From NCBI RefSeq assembly GCF_029167235.1, contig NZ_JARFTR010000273.1:1-39025 (forward strand): DNA of 39,025 nt, given 5' to 3'. Position numbers and translations under genes: made by a program. This stretch comes from Kamptonema sp. UHCC 0994. Lineage in GTDB: Bacteria > Cyanobacteriota > Cyanobacteriia > Cyanobacteriales > Microcoleaceae. Below, piece after piece: positions 16,510 through 23,801 of the stretch (position 1 is its first letter; every line of letters begins with the position of its first letter). The notes below the pieces were generated by a model. It did not search any database and was not told the origin of the DNA. It saw nothing but the letters and a program-made list of their open reading frames with translations.

Positions 16510-18735
16510 ATGAACGCCAAGACCCAGACCCGAAGCGTCCGCATTGCCAGCATTATCGAGAAACGGAAACCCCTAGCCCAAAGGATTGAAAAGGTAGAAA
16601 CCAATTTACAATCCCTTGCCTCAGAAATGGGTCAACTTGAAAATAGTCGCAATCAGCTAATCACAGCCGCAAATACGGAGCCGAGGATCGCTGATGCCTT
16701 AAGGCAAATTGATTTTTCCAGAATTAATCTCAGTATTTTTACTGAGTTGGAGAATCTCAAAAAGCTTAAAGCCCGCTTTAATCGTCAAAATCTAAATCTT
16801 GGCGTAGTGGGAATTGCTAGACAAGGAAAAAGTCGCCTGTTGCGGAGTTTAAGTGGACTTTCATCTGCTGTGATTCCAGATGGACATTTAGGACACTGCA
16901 CGGGAGTTTGTAGCACAATTTATCCCAACGAAAATGGCGATACTTATGCAGAAATTGGATTTCATACAGAACAATCGTTTCTGAAAGAGGTTATTGCACC
17001 TTACTACAAAGAACTTGATTTAGGTGAAGCTCCTAGAAATATGCAAGACTTTGCTGCATCGCTTCCTCCGCTTCCCAGTAGCAAAGCTGGTGTCCCTACA
17101 AATCAAGCTAAGTATGATTATCTGGTGCAAAAGTATCACGATAATTTAAGAGAATATTATCGGCTATTAGGACAGCCCTCCTTAACAGTTAATGACCCAG
17201 AACAGATTCGGCAATATGTGGCTCAGGATAATACAAGTGGCGATCGCGTCTTTTTTAACTATCTAGCTGTCAAACAAGTTACGATTTTTTGCCCCTTTCC
17301 TAATCCAGACACCGGAAAAATTGCCTTAGTTGATATGCCCGGTTTAGGGGATACGGGTGTAGGTGCAGAAGAACAGTTAATCAAAACTTTGGGCGAATCA
17401 GTTGATGTAGTTTTGTTTATGCGACTGCCCAAATCAACGGGTGATGCTTGGAGCATTTATACTGATATACCACTCTACGAAATAGCTCAAAACGCACTAA
17501 AAGACCGATTACCTATTGAAAAGTGGTCTTTTATGATTCTCAATCGCACTAGCGCGAGTTCAGAGAAAGGGGACAACTCAGCACAATGTCAATTTATGGA
17601 GGAAACACTACCAAACTATCCTATAAAAGTTATTAATGTCATTACGGCTGATTGTAGCAATAGTGAAGAAGCGAACACCAAAATTTTAGATCGGGTTCTT
17701 GACTATCTAACAAACAACATTGAAAATTTGGACAAAGAATATGCTACGTTTTGCCAGAATGGACTGAATCAACTCCAAATTCAGATTAGTAGCGAGCTAG
17801 ATAAAGCACGTCAAATCTTCAATCAGGGAAGAGCTACTAACCAAGGTAATTTTGCAGAATTCCGCAAGTTATTTAGAACCCTGTGGAACAATCTCGTGCC
17901 TCAATTAATAGAATTGCTCGATAGCCTTAGACAAGAAAGTGACGCACAAGAGGTAAATACTGCTTTCCAGGGGCAAGTTAATTTAGCTGGACAAGCTTGT
18001 ACAGAAGATTCAGGCATTCCAACAATTGAGGAAATTGAAATAATGCGAATCAGTCCCAAGGGTCAACAGAGTTATCAAAACACTTACAACATTTATTTGA
18101 ATCAAATGCGAACTAACCTATCGCAGAAATTTGCCTCAATAGATGTTGGACTCAAGGAGTTGATAGAGCAAACAAAATCTCGCGTGACTAATGTGCTAGT
18201 AGATGCAGGTCGTCTAGGCAATATCACTGAATTACGCGGGTCTGAATTTATTCAATTCATGGCAGAGAATATGCCAGATTCCTGTAATCGATTGAAAAAA
18301 GGGTTTCAGATTCTGTCCAAGTTTGACCTTTCATATAGTGGGCTCTTTCAGCATCGGATTCGACAGCAGCTTGACCCCGTTACACCTGATAAAACAGATG
18401 TGCCTCTTCCTTCTGATTCCCCAACTGCTGAGGATGTCTTAGAACGGCTAACAGTGCTTCATCAAAGAGTCGTTTATGACTGCGAAAATGCTTTGAGCGG
18501 AATGTCTTGGGAACCAGGCTTAGCGGCATTTGGCATGGTAGAAGAATTTATCGATCAGGTATTGCGTTCTGAAGATGTTGAGGATGAGTGGATAGATTTT
18601 CTTGAAGGAGAGAAAGAAAGAGTTTGGCCAGACATATTTGATCCGAAAAGGCCGAAACCGGGCCAAGAGTGGCAGAATTTAGTAGAACGTGCAACTATGG
18701 CTAACCAAGGAAACTTAATACAATTTCTGAACTAA
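16510..18735 (+). CDS. Large dynamin-like GTPase, first gene of the membrane-linked GTPase operon
   Basis: A 741-residue protein. After a helical, probably coiled N-terminus (15-95) comes a GTPase domain: G1 GIARQGKS (101-108), a likely G2 Thr in 'HCTGVCST' (129-135), G3 DMPG (275-278) in 'IALVDMPGLGDTGV', and a G4-like NRTS (345-348) in place of NKxD. The distance of about 170 residues between G1 and G3 means that a large helical insert sits in the domain, unlike small GTPases. The rest (about 390-741) is helical and acidic, without membrane segments; it could be the stalk/GED-like part of a dynamin-like protein. Eighteen bases separate it from the next gene. The specific family is uncertain; TRAFAC-class GTPase is well supported, dynamin-like is probable. 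Its role is unknown. Confidence 0.8.
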   Translation: MNAKTQTRSVRIASIIEKRKPLAQRIEKVETNLQSLASEMGQLENSRNQLITAANTEPRIADALRQIDFSRINLSIFTELENLKKLKARFNRQNLNLGVVGIARQGKSRLLRSLSGLSSAVIPDGHLGHCTGVCSTIYPNENGDTYAEIGFHTEQSFLKEVIAPYYKELDLGEAPRNMQDFAASLPPLPSSKAGVPTNQAKYDYLVQKYHDNLREYYRLLGQPSLTVNDPEQIRQYVAQDNTSGDRVFFNYLAVKQVTIFCPFPNPDTGKIALVDMPGLGDTGVGAEEQLIKTLGESVDVVLFMRLPKSTGDAWSIYTDIPLYEIAQNALKDRLPIEKWSFMILNRTSASSEKGDNSAQCQFMEETLPNYPIKVINVITADCSNSEEANTKILDRVLDYLTNNIENLDKEYATFCQNGLNQLQIQISSELDKARQIFNQGRATNQGNFAEFRKLFRTLWNNLVPQLIELLDSLRQESDAQEVNTAFQGQVNLAGQACTEDSGIPTIEEIEIMRISPKGQQSYQNTYNIYLNQMRTNLSQKFASIDVGLKELIEQTKSRVTNVLVDAGRLGNITELRGSEFIQFMAENMPDSCNRLKKGFQILSKFDLSYSGLFQHRIRQQLDPVTPDKTDVPLPSDSPTAEDVLERLTVLHQRVVYDCENALSGMSWEPGLAAFGMVEEFIDQVLRSEDVEDEWIDFLEGEKERVWPDIFDPKRPKPGQEWQNLVERATMANQGNLIQFLN

Positions 18736-18753
18736 CAAACTAAGGAAAAATTC

Positions 18754-19734
18754 ATGCCAGAGGATTATAAAATTACGATGCTTGGTCCTAGTGGAGTTGG
18801 TAAAACCAGTCTCCTAACAGTCATGTGGGATCGCTTAGCTGATACTATTGGTGAAGCGAGTCTTCAACTCACGCCTGAACCTGAAAGTTTGTTCAAACTG
18901 CAAAAATGTCTAAAAGACCTTAAAAGTTTGGCGAATCGGGGTAATTTTCAAGCGAAGGGAGGAATTGAAGGAACTTCAGCTCCTTCTATTTACTCTTTTG
19001 ACGTTGGGAATATGGGTGCAAGGAACCCTTCTTGGAGACTTCATTTTCATGACTATCCTGGTGAGTGGATCGAGTCCAATGCCCAAAATATGAATAAAGT
19101 CAGAAATATTATTCAGGAATCATCAGCCGTTTTGATTGCGATCGACGCACCAGCACTTATGGAGCGGGAGCAACGAGGCAAATGGAAAGGAGAGTGGCAC
19201 GAAGAATTTAATACACCGACAACAATTACTACATTGTTCCAACAAGCCTATAAAGGAGTGAACTTACCCAAACCTAAAATTGTGATTTTAGCCCCTGTAA
19301 AATGTGAGAAATACATCAGAGGACAACACTCGGAAGCATTGCTCGAACGGGTAAAATCAGGATATTCTAACCTTCTAAAAACTCTTCAAGCTGATGCTTT
19401 GGCGGGGAAAATAGCCGTCGTTGTTGCACCTGTTCAAACAGTAGGAAATGTGAGTTTTAATGCTGTCCAAGACCAAGACGGAACCCCACGTTTTTCCTTT
19501 AGTCAAGTAGGAAGTGGTGGTTACAGTCCGAAAAATAGCGAACAACCTCTTCGTTATTTATTGCGTTTTTTATTAAGAGAATATAATGATAGAAGTCGCT
19601 TTCCTGGAGATAGGTTGATCAGGACAATGTTTGATGTAGATGCTCCCTTCATTAAGGCTGCAACAGTGGTGGCTCAAGGGTGTAAACATGATAACGGTTT
19701 TGCTGTCTTACATGGTCATAATTTACTAAATTAA
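18754..19734 (+). CDS. Small TRAFAC-class GTPase (double-GTPase-2-like)
   Basis: A 326-residue cytoplasmic GTPase. G1 is GPSGVGKTS (11-19), G3 is DYPG (100-103) in 'LHFHDYPGEWIES', and the expected G4 position has 'APVKCE' (180-185) instead of NKxD, so base recognition may rely on Lys183/Glu185. After the core, 'GNVSFNAVQDQDGTPRFSFSQVGSGGYSPKN' and 'QPLRYLLRFLL' resemble the C-terminal part of the DO-GTPase2 type, reported (Aravind group) as part of paired-GTPase conflict systems; this assignment rests on memory. AAGGA (18742-18746) is a good ribosome-binding site. It lies between the large GTPase and a membrane partner, 17 bases from the latter, so the two GTPases probably work as a pair. 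Confidence 0.82.
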   Translation: MPEDYKITMLGPSGVGKTSLLTVMWDRLADTIGEASLQLTPEPESLFKLQKCLKDLKSLANRGNFQAKGGIEGTSAPSIYSFDVGNMGARNPSWRLHFHDYPGEWIESNAQNMNKVRNIIQESSAVLIAIDAPALMEREQRGKWKGEWHEEFNTPTTITTLFQQAYKGVNLPKPKIVILAPVKCEKYIRGQHSEALLERVKSGYSNLLKTLQADALAGKIAVVVAPVQTVGNVSFNAVQDQDGTPRFSFSQVGSGGYSPKNSEQPLRYLLRFLLREYNDRSRFPGDRLIRTMFDVDAPFIKAATVVAQGCKHDNGFAVLHGHNLLN

Positions 19735-19751
19735 ATGAGGAGTAACTAGCT

Positions 19752-21155
19752 ATGGAAAGATACATTATGAGTCGTGGCGAAAGAAAACAAATAGGTTATC
19801 ACTGGCTAAACATCGCCAATGATGGTCAAGAAAGTCAAGAAGAACCTCCCATTTCCGAATTTACATCTTTAATTCAAAGTGAAATCCTTTCCGTTGTTTT
19901 AGCCCGTTCAAAGGGGCAATTAATTTTGCTGGTAACTGACTTGAATACAAAATCAAGGATAGATTATCATCCTCGTCATATCCGCAATTCTGTGGCATGG
20001 GTTGGGGATAATTCTGATGAAGCAACTTTGCGGGTGCTTGCTGTTCAATCATTAAAAGGTTTATTAACAGAAAAAATTGACTCAGTTGTGACATCTGGCA
20101 AGGATGGGAGTTTTCAGGTCGATCATAAGAAGCTGAAAGAGCTTGAGATACTAGCTAGTAGAGAAAATGTGGGAAATTCACCTGCGGATCTAAAGCGAAA
20201 AATTGGCAAAATTTCTGAAAAATTAAAAAATGAGTTAGCTGATGAACTTAAAAGACAATGTTTACCATCAACTGATGGACCGCTAGTGGTAGTGACAGAA
20301 ATAAAGGCAAGAAAAACCCTTGAAAATGCGAAAGTATGGCGGGGTTTATCAACTTTAGAGGTAAATAAAATAGAGCAGTTTCCAGAGGAGTGGGAAGAAA
20401 TTGATAGAGGTGGAAGTATAGTGCTGTACAATCCAGACAATCCTAGAGCGGAAGAAGTTAAAAATATTTGGGATGTTCCTAAAAATTTTTTGAATAATTT
20501 GGATTTGAAGAAGTGGTTTGGTTTATCTTTAATCATTATTGTTGTAGGATTACCTATTGCGTCGTGGCGGTTAGAATTTTCGCAAGTAGCAAGCAATCCA
20601 ACTCCTACATCAATTAGTTTTCCGACTGCAACACCAAATACGCGGTTAGAATTTTCGCAAGTAGCAAGCAATCCAACTCCTACATCAATTAGTAGTGTTC
20701 CGCCTGCGACACTAAATCCCCAGAGTTCATCAACATCATCTAGCACTCCTAGTCCAACAGCGTCACCCCTGAAATCACAACCATCTAGTCAATCTAAAAT
20801 CATTTGTACATCTAGTATTTCAGAGGATAAGCAGGGTATTGATCTGAAAGTCAGAACTTCTAATCTTAAGGAAAAAACTATGTATGTGCAAATGTTGAGG
20901 TTTGTTGAAAACAATCCAGTATTTTATCAAACTGAACCAAAAACGATAGATGGTAGGGAATGGATCGATAATTTTAAAGACCTGGATGGAGAGGGTAAGC
21001 CTGTTGTTAACAAGAAGTATTATATTTTGGGATCAGTAGAAGAAATAGATACAACAGTTGTTCAAGAAAAAGCAGAAAAATTTAAAGATGCTTGCTTGGC
21101 TGAGCAGAGTGCTGATGGCGATTCTTGCTTTGTCTGTATTACCACGCTCAAATGA
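19752..21155 (+). CDS. Single-pass membrane partner of the GTPases, unknown family
   Basis: A 467-residue protein. The N-terminal part (1-250) is a soluble alpha/beta domain without transmembrane segments ('IGYHWLNIANDG', 'LIQSEILSVVLARSKGQLIL', 'LVVVTEIKARKTLENAKVWRGL') ending in 'VLYNPDNPRAEEVKNIW'. A membrane helix follows (about 255-272, 'WFGLSLIIIVVGLPIASW'), then a Ser/Pro/Thr-rich linker (273-350) with an exact 17-residue repeat, and an outside domain (351-467) with four Cys. Positive residues before the helix predict N-in/C-out. I compared the N-terminus with GTPase-associated (GAP1-type) domains but cannot confirm it. AGGAG (19738-19742) supports ATG at 19752; ATG at 19770 is the alternative. 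Probably an adaptor that links GTPase state to the periplasm. Confidence 0.75.
   Translation: MERYIMSRGERKQIGYHWLNIANDGQESQEEPPISEFTSLIQSEILSVVLARSKGQLILLVTDLNTKSRIDYHPRHIRNSVAWVGDNSDEATLRVLAVQSLKGLLTEKIDSVVTSGKDGSFQVDHKKLKELEILASRENVGNSPADLKRKIGKISEKLKNELADELKRQCLPSTDGPLVVVTEIKARKTLENAKVWRGLSTLEVNKIEQFPEEWEEIDRGGSIVLYNPDNPRAEEVKNIWDVPKNFLNNLDLKKWFGLSLIIIVVGLPIASWRLEFSQVASNPTPTSISFPTATPNTRLEFSQVASNPTPTSISSVPPATLNPQSSSTSSSTPSPTASPLKSQPSSQSKIICTSSISEDKQGIDLKVRTSNLKEKTMYVQMLRFVENNPVFYQTEPKTIDGREWIDNFKDLDGEGKPVVNKKYYILGSVEEIDTTVVQEKAEKFKDACLAEQSADGDSCFVCITTLK
20567..20693. repeat. In-frame 75-bp-period duplication in the linker
   Basis: The 52 bases at 20567-20618 recur without change at 20642-20693. 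The period of 75 bases keeps the frame and repeats the peptide RLEFSQVASNPTPTSIS directly outside the membrane helix. The lack of any silent difference points to a recent duplication. Confidence 0.93.
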
Positions 21156-21162
21156 GGTTATG

Positions 21163-22434
21163 ATGCCTAATGAATCTAATAGTGTTAAATGTGGAAATTG
21201 TGGAAACTTGAATCCCTCAACTGTAGATAAGTGTAGTTACTGCGGTCATAGATTGCGCTGGGGGCCAGTTATAGTTAAAGCGTTAGCGGGATTAGTGGTA
21301 CTATCAGGAGGTTATTTTTCTTGGACAAGCTGTTCACAAACTCTAATTCCTATACCTTCACCTAGCCCTACTTACAGTCTAACATCTTCACCTCAAGTTA
21401 CTACACCTTCACCTATAGTTTCTCCTGACAGCAATCCTACACCTACACCTTCACCTCCAGTTCCTACAACTTCACCTATAGTTTCTCCTGACAGCAATCC
21501 TACACCTACACCTTTGCCTCAACTTCCTAATGCAACTACCTACCGCAGTTTGGCTGAAGTACCGAACGTACCAAAAGGAGTCATTCGCTATGGAGGATCT
21601 ACAACTTTTGCTGTGTTAGAAGATAAAGATAAGGGTGATGCCATTACTGCTATTAAGAAAGCTCATCCTGAATTTAATTTAATTTACATTGAGCCCCCAC
21701 CAGGTGAAAAGCCAGGGTCTGGTTCAGGGCTCAGAATGCTGATTGAAGGTCAGATAAGTATTGCTCGTTCTTCGCGTCCCCTAAAAGATGACGAGTTTGA
21801 AAGGGCTAGAAATCGAAATTTTACCCTTGAACAAATTCCAGTTGCTATTGATGGTATTGCCTTCTATGTTAACCCTGAATTAATGAATCAAGGAGTAAAG
21901 GGTATAACATTAACTCAAGCACAAAATATTTTCACGGGAAAAGTAAAAAACTGGAAAGAGATCGGTGGTCCAGACATTGAAATTGCCCCGTTTAGTCGCG
22001 ATCCTATAGATGGTGGGACTCCAGAATTTTTCCAGGAAACAGTATTGAGAAAACAAGCATTAGGTTCCAATGTGCAGATAGCGAGAGACACTACAGAGTC
22101 TATACGGAAGGTTGCTATAAATTCTGGTGGGATTGGCTATGCTACAGCTTCAGAAGTCATTAACCAAATTATGATACGTTCTCTACCTCTGGCTAGATCG
22201 GCTAATTCATCTTTTATTTCTCCCTGTAGCGATAATAATTGCACAGCCGTTAATAAAGCTACTTTTACTGATGGTTCTTATCCCATAACTCGACAACTAT
22301 TTGTTATTATCAAACGAGATGGTAGCATTGCCGAGCAGGCAGGTGTTGCTTATGCTGATATGCTCTTAAGCGATGAAGGTCAGAAGTTGTTAGATAAAGC
22401 CGGGTTTGTTCCTATCCGCAACAATCCGCGTTGA
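21163..22434 (+). CDS. Zinc-ribbon/TM protein with PstS-like solute-binding domain
   Basis: A 423-residue protein in three parts: a cytoplasmic zinc ribbon with C10-x2-C13 and C24-x2-C27 ('KCGNCGN...CSYCG'), a membrane helix (about 34-52), a Pro/Thr/Ser linker (58-124) and an extracytoplasmic PstS-like binding domain (about 128-423): 'VIRYGGSTTFA', 'SGSGLRMLIEGQISIARSSRPLKDDE', 'IPVAIDGIAFYVNP', 'LTQAQNIFTGKVKNWKEIGG', 'SGGIGYAT'. PstS proteins are normally lipoproteins feeding PstCAB; this one is tethered and has no transporter next to it, so a sensor role is more likely. The preceding stop codon overlaps its ribosome-binding GAGG (21154-21157), which favours ATG 21163 (or 21160) over a longer frame reaching back to 21058 that would lose this spacing. 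Confidence 0.85.
   Translation: MPNESNSVKCGNCGNLNPSTVDKCSYCGHRLRWGPVIVKALAGLVVLSGGYFSWTSCSQTLIPIPSPSPTYSLTSSPQVTTPSPIVSPDSNPTPTPSPPVPTTSPIVSPDSNPTPTPLPQLPNATTYRSLAEVPNVPKGVIRYGGSTTFAVLEDKDKGDAITAIKKAHPEFNLIYIEPPPGEKPGSGSGLRMLIEGQISIARSSRPLKDDEFERARNRNFTLEQIPVAIDGIAFYVNPELMNQGVKGITLTQAQNIFTGKVKNWKEIGGPDIEIAPFSRDPIDGGTPEFFQETVLRKQALGSNVQIARDTTESIRKVAINSGGIGYATASEVINQIMIRSLPLARSANSSFISPCSDNNCTAVNKATFTDGSYPITRQLFVIIKRDGSIAEQAGVAYADMLLSDEGQKLLDKAGFVPIRNNPR
21407..21514. repeat. In-frame 63-bp-period duplication in the Pro-rich linker
   Basis: The 45 bases at 21407-21451 recur at 21470-21514. The peptide SPIVSPDSNPTPTP is duplicated between the membrane helix and the PstS-like domain. This parallels the linker duplication in the preceding gene. 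Confidence 0.9.
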
Positions 22435-22572
22435 TCTACATTATCCTTTTAATTAAAGGTTTGGGAGAAAGTTTAGATTTTCGGGTCTAATTATAATAGA
22501 TTTTGAGTTGCGACGCTCCAATCCTATCAAATATTTGCTATCCTTAAGATATCATACCAGTTTATAAGCCAG

Positions 22573-23259
22573 ATGAATAACACTACGATGTCACTAGGTA
22601 TAGAAAAATTACCAACTAATTTGATTACCGATGATGGTGAGCCGATGGAAAGCAATAACCATAGAATCTCGATGAATTTACTCATCCAGTCTCTCAAATA
22701 TCATTGGCGAGATCGACAAGACTTTTTTGTAGGTGGTAATATGTTTGTCTACTACAGTGCTAACCAAGTCAAAAATCAAGACTTCAAAGGCCCTGATTTC
22801 TTTGTTGTCTTAGATGTAGATGGAACCATAAATAGAGATGCTTGGATTGCTTGGGAAGAAGATAGTCGCCTTCCAGATGTGGTAATTGAATTAATGTCTC
22901 CCTCCACTGCTGAAATAGATTTAACCACCAAAAAAGATATCTACGAGCGTAAATTAAAAACCCAAGATTATTTTGTCTACGATCCCAATAATGCCACTTC
23001 TCTAAGAGGTTGGACTTTAATTAATCGTCGTCGGTATAAACCCTTAAATCCTAACGATCAAGGGAGATTATATTGCCAATCTTTAGACCTATGGCTGGGT
23101 GTATGGCAAGGTAAAATAGAAAACACTCAAGGTAATTGGTTGAGGTTTTTTGACGCTGATGGAAATTTAGTGTTAATGGGTGATGAAGCTGAGACTCAAA
23201 GAGCGGAACGGTTAGCTGCCAAGTTAAGGGAGTTAGGGATTAATCCTGATGAAATATGA
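22573..23259 (+). CDS. Uma2-family (DUF820) putative restriction-like endonuclease
   Basis: A 228-residue member of the large cyanobacterial Uma2 family, which has the PD-(D/E)XK nuclease fold. Visible active-site elements are 'GPDFFVVLDVD' (Asp), 'PDVVIELMSPSTAEIDLTTKKDIYERK' (Glu followed by Lys) and 'TQDYFVYDP'. The C-terminus ends with 'QRAERLAAKLRELGINPDEI', the usual heptad-like tail. In many genomes these genes occur in dozens of copies and their biological role is unproven. It is 138 bases downstream of the GTPase operon on the same strand; a functional link cannot be claimed but cannot be excluded. ispF follows 42 bases later. Confidence 0.9.
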   Translation: MNNTTMSLGIEKLPTNLITDDGEPMESNNHRISMNLLIQSLKYHWRDRQDFFVGGNMFVYYSANQVKNQDFKGPDFFVVLDVDGTINRDAWIAWEEDSRLPDVVIELMSPSTAEIDLTTKKDIYERKLKTQDYFVYDPNNATSLRGWTLINRRRYKPLNPNDQGRLYCQSLDLWLGVWQGKIENTQGNWLRFFDADGNLVLMGDEAETQRAERLAAKLRELGINPDEI

Positions 23260-23301
23260 AATAATAAAATATTGTACATCACCTCTGAAAGCAAGAATTA
23301 T

Positions 23302-23781
23302 ATGAACATCCGTATTGGCAACGGTTACGACATTCACCAACTGGTAAGCGATCGCCCCCTGATTTTAGGCGGAGTCAACATTCCCCACGAATTAGGCTTA
23401 CTCGGCCACAGCGATGCAGACGTGCTGACTCATGCGATTATGGATGCCATGTTAGGAGCACTCAGCTTAGGAGATATCGGTCATTATTTTCCACCAACTG
23501 ACCCCAAATGGAAAGGTGCTGATAGTTTAAAATTACTAGCACAAGTAAACCAATTGATATTAGATAAAGGCTGGCAAATAGGTAATATTGATTCAGTGAT
23601 AGTCGCGGAACGTCCGAAGTTAAAGCCGCATATTGAAAAAATGCGCGATCGCCTCGCTAATGTCTTAGAATTAAATCCTGACCAAATTGGTGTTAAAGCT
23701 ACCACTAATGAAAAGTTAGGCCCCGTCGGGAGAGAAGAAGGAATCGCAGTTTATGCTGTCGTCTTGTTAGTGCTAAGATAG
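23302..23781 (+). CDS. ispF: 2-C-methyl-D-erythritol 2,4-cyclodiphosphate synthase
   Basis: Fifth enzyme of the MEP pathway: cyclises CDP-ME 2-phosphate to MEcPP with release of CMP, giving precursors of carotenoids, phytol and quinones. '[12 protein letters not shown]' holds the metal-binding Asp and His (D-x-H), and '[36 protein letters not shown]' carries the third His and the CMP-binding region; '[21 protein letters not shown]' closes the domain. ATG at 23302 gives the standard 159 residues; a TTG at 23272 in frame would add ten residues without family support. It is read together with, or just after, the Uma2 gene. Confidence 0.97.
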   Translation: MNIRIGNGYDIHQLVSDRPLILGGVNIPHELGLLGHSDADVLTHAIMDAMLGALSLGDIGHYFPPTDPKWKGADSLKLLAQVNQLILDKGWQIGNIDSVIVAERPKLKPHIEKMRDRLANVLELNPDQIGVKATTNEKLGPVGREEGIAVYAVVLLVLR

Positions 23782-23801
23782 TTGTAAGGTTGTAAATAAT
23801 T

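Noticed and set aside
20123-20746. 207-codon frame antisense to the third operon gene
   Set aside because: It mirrors the low-complexity linker and biased codons of the plus-strand gene; no family pattern.
21058-21159. Longer start for the PstS-like gene, overlapping the preceding gene by about 100 bases
   Set aside because: The out-of-frame N-terminus is derived from the upstream coding sequence; the GAGG site before ATG 21160/21163 fits far better.
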